Positions 53,549 to 62,370 of a stretch of DNA of 64,000 nucleotides are shown here, piece by piece. The position numbers and the translations under genes were made by a program. The notes under the pieces were generated by a model. It did no database searches. It was not told where the DNA came from and saw only the letters and a list, made by a program, of their open reading frames with translations. Each line of letters begins with the position of its first letter. Position 1 is the stretch's first letter. Source of the stretch: an uncultured Pelagibacteraceae bacterium (GTDB taxonomy: Bacteria; Pseudomonadota; Alphaproteobacteria; Pelagibacterales; Pelagibacteraceae); the NCBI GenBank assembly GCA_902596375.1, contig CACJTU010000002.1:62001-126000 (forward strand), read 5' to 3'.

Positions 53549-54229
53549 ATGAATGGCAAAATATTTATTATTGAGGACGAACCTTCAATAATTCAATTAG
53601 TTCAACATAATTTAGAAAAAAATGGTTTTTTAGTTTCATCGTCATTGAATGGCAATGATGGCTTAAAGGAATTAAAAAAATTTCAGCCAGATTTACTTTT
53701 ATTAGATTGGATGTTACCTGATCTCTCCGGTATTGAAATTTGCAAAAATATTAGAAAAGACAATAGTTTTAAAAATTTACCTGTGATCATGTTAACTGCC
53801 AAAGGTGAAGAAGAAGATAAAATTAAAGGGTTAGATAGTGGGGTAGATGATTATTTAACTAAACCTTTCAGTTTCAATGAGCTAATGGCGAGAATTAAAG
53901 CTGTTTTAAGAAGATCTAACCCTAACACTGTATCTGATAATTTAGAGTTTGAAGATTTAGTTTTAGATAGGATTGAAAAAAGAGTTTACAGAGATAAAAA
54001 AGAAATACAACTTGGACCTACGGAATTTAGGTTACTAGAATTTTTTTTGGTAAATCCAAAGAGAGTTTATTCTAGAGATCAGATTTTAGAAAATGTTTGG
54101 CCCAACAATATAAATGTTGAAAGCAGAACTATTGATGTTCATATCAGAAGATTAAGAAAATCAATTAATATCCAAAATAAAAAAGAACTTATAAGGACTG
54201 TAAGATCCTCTGGTTATTCTCTAATTTAA
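53549..54229 (+). CDS. phoB: Phosphate regulon response regulator PhoB
   Basis: REC (LLLDWMLPDLSG, MLTAKGEEEDKIKGLDSGVDDYLTKPFSFNEL) plus winged helix (LGPTEFRLLEFFLVNPKRVYSRDQIL...TIDVHIRRLRK). Confidence 0.95.
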   Translation: MNGKIFIIEDEPSIIQLVQHNLEKNGFLVSSSLNGNDGLKELKKFQPDLLLLDWMLPDLSGIEICKNIRKDNSFKNLPVIMLTAKGEEEDKIKGLDSGVDDYLTKPFSFNELMARIKAVLRRSNPNTVSDNLEFEDLVLDRIEKRVYRDKKEIQLGPTEFRLLEFFLVNPKRVYSRDQILENVWPNNINVESRTIDVHIRRLRKSINIQNKKELIRTVRSSGYSLI

Positions 54230-54237
54230 AATTTAAT

Positions 54238-55122
54238 CTAATTCTTTTGAAGTTCGTAGATAGAAACATAATGTTTCTTCTTAGGCAGTGGGATTATGGT
54301 TGGAACTTTAGTCAATCTTGGTTTTATTGATTTATTTCCTACAATTATATTTTTGTCATAATTTTCCAAATCAACCTCAGGATGAGGATTTCCATCATTG
54401 ATTAATGGCCACGCATCACAAGCTCTATATCCAAATAAAATTAACGGTCTTGAGTTATTCATTTGATTGTGTCCAGACCCATGAACTGATCTACAATGAA
54501 AAAATACTACTGTTCCAGCCATTCCAGTTATAGAAACACTATCTTTAGTTCCTATTTTATTTTTCTTAGTATCTATTTTTCCAACAAAATAATTTTCTTT
54601 GCTGTGGTGGCTGTACAATTTCTTTTTGTGTGAATTCTTTATTATTTTAAGTGGCCCATTTTTTTCATAACAATCATCTAAATATATACCAACTGTAATT
54701 AAATCATCGTTTGTATGAGGGTAAAAAGCCCAATCTTGATGCCATCCAATTTCACTACCTTTTTTCTTATTTGGAAGCTTGAAATTTAATTTACCTAGAT
54801 GGAATCTAACTGTTCCACCTAATAATTTTTTAGCTATAGATATAATCTTTTTATCTCTAGACAATTCATAGAAAACTTTATGTCTGTTCTGAGGATTATT
54901 TAGTCTTAAAATTTCTTTATTTTTTGAAGAGCCTGAATTGTAGACAAAATGGTAATTATCATAGGACTGAGTTCCATTTGCACCATTACCTTTTTTTCTT
55001 TTTTTTTCTTTTGAAATTACTTCATTAACAATTTTATTTATTTTATTTATCTTTGTTTGAGAAATTAAATTTTTTTTAACAAGAAAGCCATTTTTTTTAA
55101 ATAAATTTAAATCATTCATCAT
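54238..55122 (-). CDS. Phytanoyl-CoA dioxygenase (PhyH)-family Fe(II)/2OG oxygenase
   Basis: WHQDWAFYPH (HxD) and SVHGSGHNQMNNSRPLILFGYR distal His/Arg motif. Confidence 0.85.
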   Translation of the reverse strand: MMNDLNLFKKNGFLVKKNLISQTKINKINKIVNEVISKEKKRKKGNGANGTQSYDNYHFVYNSGSSKNKEILRLNNPQNRHKVFYELSRDKKIISIAKKLLGGTVRFHLGKLNFKLPNKKKGSEIGWHQDWAFYPHTNDDLITVGIYLDDCYEKNGPLKIIKNSHKKKLYSHHSKENYFVGKIDTKKNKIGTKDSVSITGMAGTVVFFHCRSVHGSGHNQMNNSRPLILFGYRACDAWPLINDGNPHPEVDLENYDKNIIVGNKSIKPRLTKVPTIIPLPKKKHYVSIYELQKN

Positions 55123-55171
55123 ATCTTATTATATGAAACAAGAAAAAATTCTCTACAATAATTAACAGTTT

Positions 55172-55414
55172 TTATTCTAAATCATTAATGTCATTTTCAC
55201 TTATTTCATCTATAGGTTTATGAATTTTCCAGTTTTTAGTAGATCCATCTATTGATCTAGCAGTTATTACTGTCTCGGTTGGGGGACAATCAGGTTCATG
55301 ACAATTTAATTCTGCAATGCTTAAAATTGTACTTTCTGGTATTTCATATTTTTTTATAAAATAATTTTTTAAATTCTGAATTGTTTCTAAATTTGGTTTT
55401 TTTTTATTAAACAT
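55172..55414 (-). CDS. Small conserved-type protein with CHEPDCPP motif (zinc locus)
   Basis: Internal Met at 55414 gives an 80-aa protein that no longer overlaps the WD40 gene; motif AELNCHEPDCPPTETVI. Confidence 0.65.
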   Translation of the reverse strand: MFNKKKPNLETIQNLKNYFIKKYEIPESTILSIAELNCHEPDCPPTETVITARSIDGSTKNWKIHKPIDEISENDINDLE

Positions 55415-55418
55415 TTTT

Positions 55419-56453
55419 TTATTGATCCCAAATTGAAGTCCACAAAGTATTTCCACTCATGTCACCAATAAATATACTTGATTTATCGTCAGTCATTGCG
55501 ATTGCACTAACTTCAGAACCTGTGAAACTTCTAATTATTATAGTGTTATTCTCATTTTCAATTTGAGATAAAAAAACAGAACCATCACTCAAACCAGCAA
55601 AAATTGCTTTTTCATCAGGGAATGGTTCTATAAATGTAACTTGTTTATTTCCTATATAAGGAAGACAGATAGGTTCACGACCCATTGGTCCTTCACCATC
55701 AAAAGGCCAACATATTGCATCTATTGCTCCTGATGTTGCCAAGTAACTTGTATCATCAATGAAAGCAAAACTTTTAACTTTTGAGCCATATCCTGACATA
55801 GCAAAATCAAGTTTATCTTTTAAACGCCAGCAACGAAGTACATTTTCTTGCATGGAAGTTACCAAGTATTTACCATCTGGGCTAAAACTCACTTTATTGT
55901 GAGAACCTTTCCAATTTAATTTTGTTGATTTCCACTTATTGCTGTAATCTTTTTTCCAAACTGTAACACCTCCGTATCTAGATACAGCCAACCGTCTTCC
56001 TTTAGCATCAAATGCCAAACCTCCAATTGTACTATCATGATTTAAAGATTTTGGTTCTTTTTTATTTTTATCCCAATAATAAACTACCTTACCCGAAGAA
56101 CAAACTAGGTTTCCATTATGTGCTGCAACATGATCTACCCATCGTGAACCAAAGTTTGTAACTTCATTTATTTCTCCGTTAAGTGAAATTTTTAAAAAAT
56201 AACCATCATCACCACCAGTTAAAATATTATCACCATCCTTTGCCATACAAAGAATCACACCTTTATGAGCCTTTAAAGTTTTGTGTTTTTCTCCAGAACT
56301 GAAAATTCTTATAGTACCATCGCCAAAACCAGCAGCTATATAATTACCAATTGAAACTGCACAGGTTACTGGAACTCCAATTTCTAACTGAATTCCTCTT
56401 TGCTCAAATTTAGTTTTATCTAACTGTGGAAATTGATTTAAATCAGTTGTCAT
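55419..56453 (-). CDS. WD40 repeat protein in zinc-uptake locus
   Basis: WD-like repeats (AAGFGDGTIRIFSSGEKHKTLKAHKGVILCMA, LTGGDDGYFLKIS, VSFSPDGKYLVTSMQENVLRCWRL); start overlaps the COG0523 gene stop. Confidence 0.85.
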   Translation of the reverse strand: MTTDLNQFPQLDKTKFEQRGIQLEIGVPVTCAVSIGNYIAAGFGDGTIRIFSSGEKHKTLKAHKGVILCMAKDGDNILTGGDDGYFLKISLNGEINEVTNFGSRWVDHVAAHNGNLVCSSGKVVYYWDKNKKEPKSLNHDSTIGGLAFDAKGRRLAVSRYGGVTVWKKDYSNKWKSTKLNWKGSHNKVSFSPDGKYLVTSMQENVLRCWRLKDKLDFAMSGYGSKVKSFAFIDDTSYLATSGAIDAICWPFDGEGPMGREPICLPYIGNKQVTFIEPFPDEKAIFAGLSDGSVFLSQIENENNTIIIRSFTGSEVSAIAMTDDKSSIFIGDMSGNTLWTSIWDQ

Positions 56454-57421
56454 TCTGATTTACAGGCTTCAAATCCTTCTTTTAAATTCATGGTTTCTAG
56501 GTTACGTCCAATAAACACTAGTCTAGAGCTACGTTCTTTATCGTCTGGCCATTTTCCCATTGGAGAAGCGTCCATCAACATATGAACACCTTGAAACACA
56601 TATCGATCATTTTCACCTTTGAAATCAAGTATTCCTTTAGTTCTCATAATATCTTGACCTTTTGTCTGCAAAAGTTTTCCAAACCAGTTTTGAAATTTTT
56701 CCATGTCTAAAGGTTTGTCAGATACGAATGATAAACTTGTAACATCATCATCATGCTCATGATCATGATCTGACTCAAGAAAATCTGGTTCTACCTCTAA
56801 AATACGTTTTAAACTAAATGCATCAAGATTAAGAATTTCCTTTAGTGGTGCTCCACATTTTGTTGTTTTAATAATTTTAGCAAAAGGATTAATTTTACGA
56901 ATTCTCTTTGTTACTACGTCTATATTCTCATCTTTCACAAGATCTATTTTGTTTAGTAATATTACATCACCAAAAGCAATTTGTTCCTCAGCTTCGTGAT
57001 GATCTTCAATTTGTGAGCTTAGATGAACTGCATCAGCAACTGTAACAATTGCATCTAGCTTTGTTTTATTTGCCACATCTTGATCTACAAAGAAGGTTTG
57101 AGCTACAGGAGCTGGATCTGCTAAACCTGTTGTTTCAACTATAATTGCATCAAGTTTATCAGCTCGCTTCATTAACCCACTAAGTATTCTAATTAGGTCA
57201 CCTCTGACTGTGCAGCATATACAGCCATTGTTCATTTCAAAAACTTCCTCGTCAGCATCCACCACAAGGTCATTATCAATACCTTGTTCACCAAATTCAT
57301 TTACAATAACGGCGTACTTTTGGCCGTGCTGTTCTGTTAGAATTCTATTAAGAAGTGTTGTTTTTCCAGCACCAAGAAAACCTGTTAAAACAGTAACAGG
57401 TACTTGGTGCTTGTTTTCCAT
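56450..57421 (-). CDS. COG0523 (CobW/ZigA/YeiR-like) GTPase, putative zinc metallochaperone
   Basis: VTVLTGFLGAGKTTLLNRIL, GCICCTVRGDL (CxCC), ETTGLADPAPV, NKIDLV, acidic/His loop SDHDHEHDDD. Confidence 0.94.
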   Translation of the reverse strand: MENKHQVPVTVLTGFLGAGKTTLLNRILTEQHGQKYAVIVNEFGEQGIDNDLVVDADEEVFEMNNGCICCTVRGDLIRILSGLMKRADKLDAIIVETTGLADPAPVAQTFFVDQDVANKTKLDAIVTVADAVHLSSQIEDHHEAEEQIAFGDVILLNKIDLVKDENIDVVTKRIRKINPFAKIIKTTKCGAPLKEILNLDAFSLKRILEVEPDFLESDHDHEHDDDVTSLSFVSDKPLDMEKFQNWFGKLLQTKGQDIMRTKGILDFKGENDRYVFQGVHMLMDASPMGKWPDDKERSSRLVFIGRNLETMNLKEGFEACKSE

Positions 57422-57430
57422 TAATAACGA

Positions 57431-58558
57431 TTAGCAACCTTTAAAGGATGCAGACATGTTTCTTATTAAATCAAAGTATAATGATTTTCCTGGATTTAAA
57501 GTAGCTCCCAAAGGATCCACTACTCCAGTTTTAATATTCATGTCTTTTGCAACCGCTTTAATGATATCAGGGTTAAATTGAGGTTCAGAAAATACACAAG
57601 CAACTTTATCGTGTTCAATTATCTCTCTGATTTCTGCTAGTTGTTCTGCTCCAGGCATTACATCTGTATTAACAGTAAAAGCACCTAATATATTCACATT
57701 AAATCTTTCTTCAAAATATTGGTAAGCGTCATGGAATACAATAGAAGAAACACTGCTACTTAAATCAGTCATCACATCGATTGTAAGTTTATCGATTTCT
57801 TTTAAGGCTTTAGATAAATTACTTTTGTACTTAGCTTCATTCTTAGGATCATTTTCAATTAAATGCTCAACCATCTCATTTAATATTACTTTTGCATTAA
57901 TTGGATCTAACCAAATGTGTGGATCAAATTCTCCATGTGCATGTCCTTCATGATCGTCATGCCCATGATCATCGTGATCATCTTCTTTTTTACCGTGATC
58001 ATCATGATCGTCATGTCCATGATCGTCTTCCTTTTTACCATGATCATCGTGGTCGTGATCATCTTCTTTTTTACCGTGATCATCGTGATCATGATCGTCT
58101 TCCTTTTTACCATGATCATCGTGGTCGTGATCATCTTCTTTTTTACCATGATCATCGTGGTCGTCATGTCCGTGATCGTCATGATCATCAAAAATGTTTC
58201 TTTCTCTAAACTTTAATACCTGTAATCCTTTGATTTCCATTAATTCAATTTTTTCAGCTTTTTTAGCGATTGAATTTAATGGTTTTTCCAAAAAATTTTC
58301 TAAATCTTCTCCAACCCAGAATATCAGGTCAGCATTTTGAAGCATTTTTGCATGTGAAGGTTTCATTGCAAATCCATGAGGAGACGCATAACCATCTACA
58401 ATTAAATCTGGTTTAGCAACACCATCCATTAAGTAACTGGCTAATGAATGAATTGGTTTAATAGAAGCAACTACTTTGATTTCAGCGTTTACTGATGTAA
58501 AGAATGTTAAAAATGATAGTATAGATAGTATAAAAGGTATTTTTTTTAGAGTTTTCAT
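57431..58558 (-). CDS. znuA: Zinc ABC transporter substrate-binding protein ZnuA
   Basis: Signal peptide, KVVASIKPIHSLASYLMDGV, DLIFWVGEDLENFLEKPL, His/Asp-rich loop, HGEFDPHIWLDP, FHDAYQYFEERF, CVFSEPQFNP. Confidence 0.96.
   Translation of the reverse strand: MKTLKKIPFILSILSFLTFFTSVNAEIKVVASIKPIHSLASYLMDGVAKPDLIVDGYASPHGFAMKPSHAKMLQNADLIFWVGEDLENFLEKPLNSIAKKAEKIELMEIKGLQVLKFRERNIFDDHDDHGHDDHDDHGKKEDDHDHDDHGKKEDDHDHDDHGKKEDDHDHDDHGKKEDDHGHDDHDDHGKKEDDHDDHGHDDHEGHAHGEFDPHIWLDPINAKVILNEMVEHLIENDPKNEAKYKSNLSKALKEIDKLTIDVMTDLSSSVSSIVFHDAYQYFEERFNVNILGAFTVNTDVMPGAEQLAEIREIIEHDKVACVFSEPQFNPDIIKAVAKDMNIKTGVVDPLGATLNPGKSLYFDLIRNMSASFKGC
57935..58195 (-). repeat. In-frame tandem repeat encoding His/Asp-rich loop of ZnuA (36-nt unit, 72-nt higher-order unit)
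   Basis: Repeated (HDHDDHGKKEDD)n; block at about 58018-58075 recurs nearly base-for-base 72 nt later. Confidence 0.9.
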
Positions 58559-58578
58559 AATAAAATATTTAATTGGTT

Positions 58579-58613
58579 GTTATAATATAACATTATGTAA
58601 TAATATAACATTT
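58579..58613. promoter_or_regulatory. Two putative Zur operators in znuA/znuC divergent region
   Basis: GTTATAATATAAC (58579-58591, perfect odd palindrome) and GTAATAATATAACATTT (58597-58613), matching the core of the Zur consensus GTTATANTATAAC. Confidence 0.75.
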
Positions 58614-58629
58614 AGAAGTCAAGCAATAT

Positions 58630-59376
58630 ATGAGTACTGAAAACAACATATTAGTAAAATTACATAATGCTGGTTTTAAGCAGAATAATAAGTGGTTAGT
58701 TGAAGGAGTTTCTTTAACAGTGGAGAAGGGTAAAATTGTTACACTTATTGGTCCAAATGGTTCAGGCAAAAGCACTACTGCAAAAATTGCTTTAGGTATT
58801 TATAAAAATATTGAGGGCAATGTTGAAAAATACACTAACAAAGTTGGATATGTTCCTCAAAAAATTTCAATAGATTGGACCCTACCTTTAAGAGTTTGTG
58901 ATTTTATGTTACTTACAGAAAGCATTAGTGAAAAAGATATAGATGAGGCTTTATCATTAACTGGTGTAATTCATTTAAAAAATAAGAATTTAGGAAATCT
59001 TTCAGGAGGAGAGTTTCAAAGAGTTTTAATAGCACGAGCAATTTCAAAAAAACCTGAATTACTTGTACTAGATGAACCTGTACAAGGAGTAGATTATACA
59101 GGTGAAATAGCATTATATGAATTAATCAAAAATATTTCAGATACTTTGAGTTGTGGTATTTTATTAATTTCACATGATTTGCATACAGTTATGACAGCAA
59201 CTGATCATGTGGTTTGTTTAAATGGCCACGTATGTTGTTCTGGATCACCAATGGATGTTGCAAAAAATAATGAGTACAAAGCTCTATTTGGAGAAAAAGC
59301 TTCCCAAATTTTAACAGTGTACGAACATAAACATGACCATGTTCATTCTGAAGAGGGCGAAATAAAAAAAAATTGA
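58630..59376 (+). CDS. znuC: Zinc ABC transporter ATP-binding protein ZnuC
   Basis: TLIGPNGSGKSTTAKIALGI, VGYVPQKISIDWTLPL, LSGGEFQRVLIARAI, His-rich C-terminus YEHKHDHVH. Confidence 0.95.
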   Translation: MSTENNILVKLHNAGFKQNNKWLVEGVSLTVEKGKIVTLIGPNGSGKSTTAKIALGIYKNIEGNVEKYTNKVGYVPQKISIDWTLPLRVCDFMLLTESISEKDIDEALSLTGVIHLKNKNLGNLSGGEFQRVLIARAISKKPELLVLDEPVQGVDYTGEIALYELIKNISDTLSCGILLISHDLHTVMTATDHVVCLNGHVCCSGSPMDVAKNNEYKALFGEKASQILTVYEHKHDHVHSEEGEIKKN

Positions 59377-59377
59377 T

Positions 59378-60181
59378 ATGTTTGATGATTTTTTTGTAAG
59401 AGCATTATTTGCAGGAATAGGAATTGCATTTGTAACAGGACCATTAGGTTGTTTTGTAGTATGGAGAAGATTATCTTATTTTGGTGACACATTAGCTCAT
59501 TCAGCACTTCTTGGTGTAACAATGGCATATACTTTAGATTTAAATATAGCTATTTCAGTGTTTTTAATTTCTTCAGTAATCGCATTAATCCTAATTCAAC
59601 TACAGAAAAAAACTAATTTACCTGGGGATGCTTTGCTTGGTCTTTTAGCTCATTCTTCATTAGCTGTCGGATTAGTAGTAATAGGTTTTTTAACCTTTAT
59701 TCGTTTTGATATTATGGGACTTTTATTTGGTGATATATTAGCTGTAACAACTGATGATTTATTGATTATTTGGACTGGAGGAGCTTTAATTTTATTAGTT
59801 CTTAAATTGATTTGGAAACCGTTGTTTGCATCTACAGTTAATTATGAATTAGCAGAAGCAGAAGGATTAAACCCTGATAGAGCAAAAGCTATTTTTACAA
59901 TTCTTATGGCTGCTGTAATAGCAATATCAATTAAAATGGTAGGTTTATTACTAATTACAGGTATGCTAATTATACCAGCGGCTATGGCTAGAAATATCTC
60001 AGATAGTCCTCAAAAAATGGTAATATTTTCAATTATTGGTGGATTACTGTCTGTTGTATTAGGTTTATATTCCTCGTTAGAATTTAATACATCTTCAGGA
60101 CCATCTATAATAGCTGCCTCGTTAGTATTATTCATACTGTCTTTATTTAAAATAAAACAATCGATTAAATTGAAAAACTGA
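59378..60181 (+). CDS. znuB: Zinc ABC transporter permease ZnuB
   Basis: Polytopic; GPLGCFVVWRRLSYFGDTLAHSALLGV, LLITGMLIIPAAMARNIS. Confidence 0.95.
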   Translation: MFDDFFVRALFAGIGIAFVTGPLGCFVVWRRLSYFGDTLAHSALLGVTMAYTLDLNIAISVFLISSVIALILIQLQKKTNLPGDALLGLLAHSSLAVGLVVIGFLTFIRFDIMGLLFGDILAVTTDDLLIIWTGGALILLVLKLIWKPLFASTVNYELAEAEGLNPDRAKAIFTILMAAVIAISIKMVGLLLITGMLIIPAAMARNISDSPQKMVIFSIIGGLLSVVLGLYSSLEFNTSSGPSIIAASLVLFILSLFKIKQSIKLKN

Positions 60182-60205
60182 TAACATATTGATAAGAATT
60201 TAAAG

Positions 60206-60604
60206 ATGCAAAAAGAACATAACCTTTCCAAAAATCAAAAAATAATTTTTGACTTAATTGATAAATCTGGTGGACCAATGAAAGCTTATTCAATCCTTTT
60301 TAATGTTCAAAAAAAAGGAATTAAAGCGCCACTACAAGTTTACAGAGCATTAGATAAATTAGTTGAAATAGGAAAAATTCATAAGATTGAAAGCAGAAAT
60401 GCTTTTATAGCTTGTCAAAATTCAAGCTGTCAGATTTCAAAAGCAACAGCTTTTTCAATTTGTGAAAGTTGTGAAAATGTATCTGAGATAAGTAATTCAA
60501 AACTATCAAAATATTTATCTAATTTTTCAGATGACTCTGGAATGAAATATAGCAAATATAATTTAGAATTTTTTGGTTTATGTAAAAAATGTAAATCAAA
60601 ATAA
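60206..60604 (+). CDS. zur: Fur-family zinc regulator Zur
   Basis: Fur-like winged helix (VYRALDKLVEIGKIHKIESRNAFIAC), CESC and CKKC structural pairs; follows znuCB. Confidence 0.9.
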   Translation: MQKEHNLSKNQKIIFDLIDKSGGPMKAYSILFNVQKKGIKAPLQVYRALDKLVEIGKIHKIESRNAFIACQNSSCQISKATAFSICESCENVSEISNSKLSKYLSNFSDDSGMKYSKYNLEFFGLCKKCKSK

Positions 60605-61602
60605 TGAGCACAGTTTCATTAACTTTAGACGAAATATTTGAACTAGCTAAAAAAACTCTTTTGGCAAATGGTTGTGATGATGAAACAGCATCAATTTTGT
60701 CAGACTTGATCAGAAATGCTGAAAGAGATGGTTCTGTATCACACGGTTTATTCAGATTACCAGCATACGTTACTGGTCTTAAAGGTGGAAAGATAAATGG
60801 AAAAGGGAAACCTGAAGTAAAAAAAATATCTCCATCTGTAATAAAAGTTGAGGGTAATAATTGTTTAGCGCCTGTTGTATTAAATAAAGGTTTGCCTGAA
60901 TTAGCAAAAGCTGCAAAAGAAAATGGTGTAGCTGTGTTAGCAATAAATAATTCACATCATATGGCTGCTATGTGGCCTGAAACAGAGAAATTAGCAGAGG
61001 AAGGTTTAGTTGCATTTGCTTGTACATCTTACAAGCCTGCTGTAGCACCTGCTGGCGCAATAAAACCTTTATTTGGAACAAACCCAATTTCATTTGCTTG
61101 GCCACGTCCTGGTAAAACACCGGTTGTTTATGATATGGCAACAGCTTCAATGGCAATGGGTGAAGTTCAAGTTGCTAAAAGAGAAGGGCACAAAGTTCCA
61201 CTTGGAACTGGTTTAACTAAAGATGGTAAAGAAACAACTGATCCAGGGGAAATTGCAGATGGTGGAGTTTTATTACCATTTGGTGGTTACAAAGGATCTG
61301 CAATTGCAATGATGGTAGAATTAATGGCAGGAGCTTTGGTTGGAGATAATTTTAGTTTTGAAACTGCAGCCAAAGATAATAATGATGGTGGTCCTCCAAG
61401 TGGCGGTGAATTCATACTAGCTATTAACCCAGATAAAACTTCAGGTACTAATTGGCAAAAACATGCTGAGGAATTTTTTGAAAAAATGAAATCAATGGGC
61501 GAAGTAAGATTACCTGGAGAAAGACGTCATAAGAATAGAATGGATACTGGTCCAAGAAATATTAACGAAGAATTAGTAAATAAAATTAAATCTTTAAGCT
61601 AA
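60604..61602 (+). CDS. Ldh2-family (malate/L-lactate dehydrogenase-like; possible delta1-piperideine/pyrroline-2-carboxylate reductase) oxidoreductase
   Basis: SHGLFRLPAY, NNSHHMAAMWPETE, FGTNPISFAWPRPGKTPVVYDMATASMAMGEV, LPFGGYKGSAIAMMVELM. Confidence 0.88.
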   Translation: MSTVSLTLDEIFELAKKTLLANGCDDETASILSDLIRNAERDGSVSHGLFRLPAYVTGLKGGKINGKGKPEVKKISPSVIKVEGNNCLAPVVLNKGLPELAKAAKENGVAVLAINNSHHMAAMWPETEKLAEEGLVAFACTSYKPAVAPAGAIKPLFGTNPISFAWPRPGKTPVVYDMATASMAMGEVQVAKREGHKVPLGTGLTKDGKETTDPGEIADGGVLLPFGGYKGSAIAMMVELMAGALVGDNFSFETAAKDNNDGGPPSGGEFILAINPDKTSGTNWQKHAEEFFEKMKSMGEVRLPGERRHKNRMDTGPRNINEELVNKIKSLS

Positions 61603-62370
61603 ATTAATCTCAATTGGTGTGTGATCAGAAGGCTTTTCTCTTCCACGTGGATCTTTATTAATATTAATATCTTTAATTTGATCAATCATAGAATTTGAAA
61701 CTAAAAAATGATCAATCCTCATGCCATTATTTTTTTGCCATGCACCCCTCATATAATCCCAAAATGTATATCCTTCTTTATCTTCATAAAAATGTCTGTA
61801 GACATCATTAAAACCAAGATTAATCATTTCTCTAAATTTTTTTCTTATTTCAAGTCTGTATAAAGCATCGTCTTCAAAACTTTTAACATTGTAAACATCT
61901 TCAGCTGATGGAATTATATTGAAATCACCAGCTAATATAATATTTGGATTTTTTTTAGATAAACTTTTTAATTGTTTTATTAATTGATTAAGCCAATCTT
62001 TTTTATAATCATATTTTTCTGTATCTACAGGATTACCATTAGGGGTGTAAATATTTATTAATTGTATATTTTTTTTCTTATACTCAAATTCAGCTGAAAT
62101 TATTCTTGATTGTTTTAACTTATCCTTAATTAAATCTGTTTTGACATTTTTTAATTTATTTTTTGAGATGATCGCTACACCATTATAACTTTTTTGACCA
62201 AATACATGACTTTCATAGTCCATTGATGAAAAATCATCATATGGAAAATTAACATCTTCAGTTTTGATTTCCTGCATCATTAAAATATCAGGTTTATATT
62301 TTAATAAATAGCTTTTGATATTTTCAATTCTTGCTCTTACCGAGTTTACATTCCAAGATGAAATGAGCAT
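61594..62370 (-). CDS. xthA: Exodeoxyribonuclease III
   Basis: SSWNVNSVRARIENI, MMQEIKTED, LAGDFNIIPSAEDVYN, WDYMRGAWQKNNGMRIDHFLVS, SDHTPIEI; internal Met at 62370 preferred over 62400. Confidence 0.95.
   Translation of the reverse strand: MLISSWNVNSVRARIENIKSYLLKYKPDILMMQEIKTEDVNFPYDDFSSMDYESHVFGQKSYNGVAIISKNKLKNVKTDLIKDKLKQSRIISAEFEYKKKNIQLINIYTPNGNPVDTEKYDYKKDWLNQLIKQLKSLSKKNPNIILAGDFNIIPSAEDVYNVKSFEDDALYRLEIRKKFREMINLGFNDVYRHFYEDKEGYTFWDYMRGAWQKNNGMRIDHFLVSNSMIDQIKDININKDPRGREKPSDHTPIEINLA

Noticed and set aside
55415-55456. N-terminal extension of the small CHEPDCPP protein as listed in the ORF track
   Set aside because: It overlaps the WD40 3' end; the internal Met at 55414 gives clean non-overlapping genes, so the extension is probably not translated.
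57935-58195. Regularly spaced ~36-nt repeats resembling a CRISPR array
   Set aside because: Units are directly contiguous, in frame with znuA and encode a His/Asp-rich loop; there are no unique spacers and no cas genes nearby.
57901-58216. ORFs of ~94-102 aa on both strands across the znuA repeat
   Set aside because: They are low-complexity shadow frames of the GAT/CAT repeat; the znuA frame has signal peptide and family motifs.
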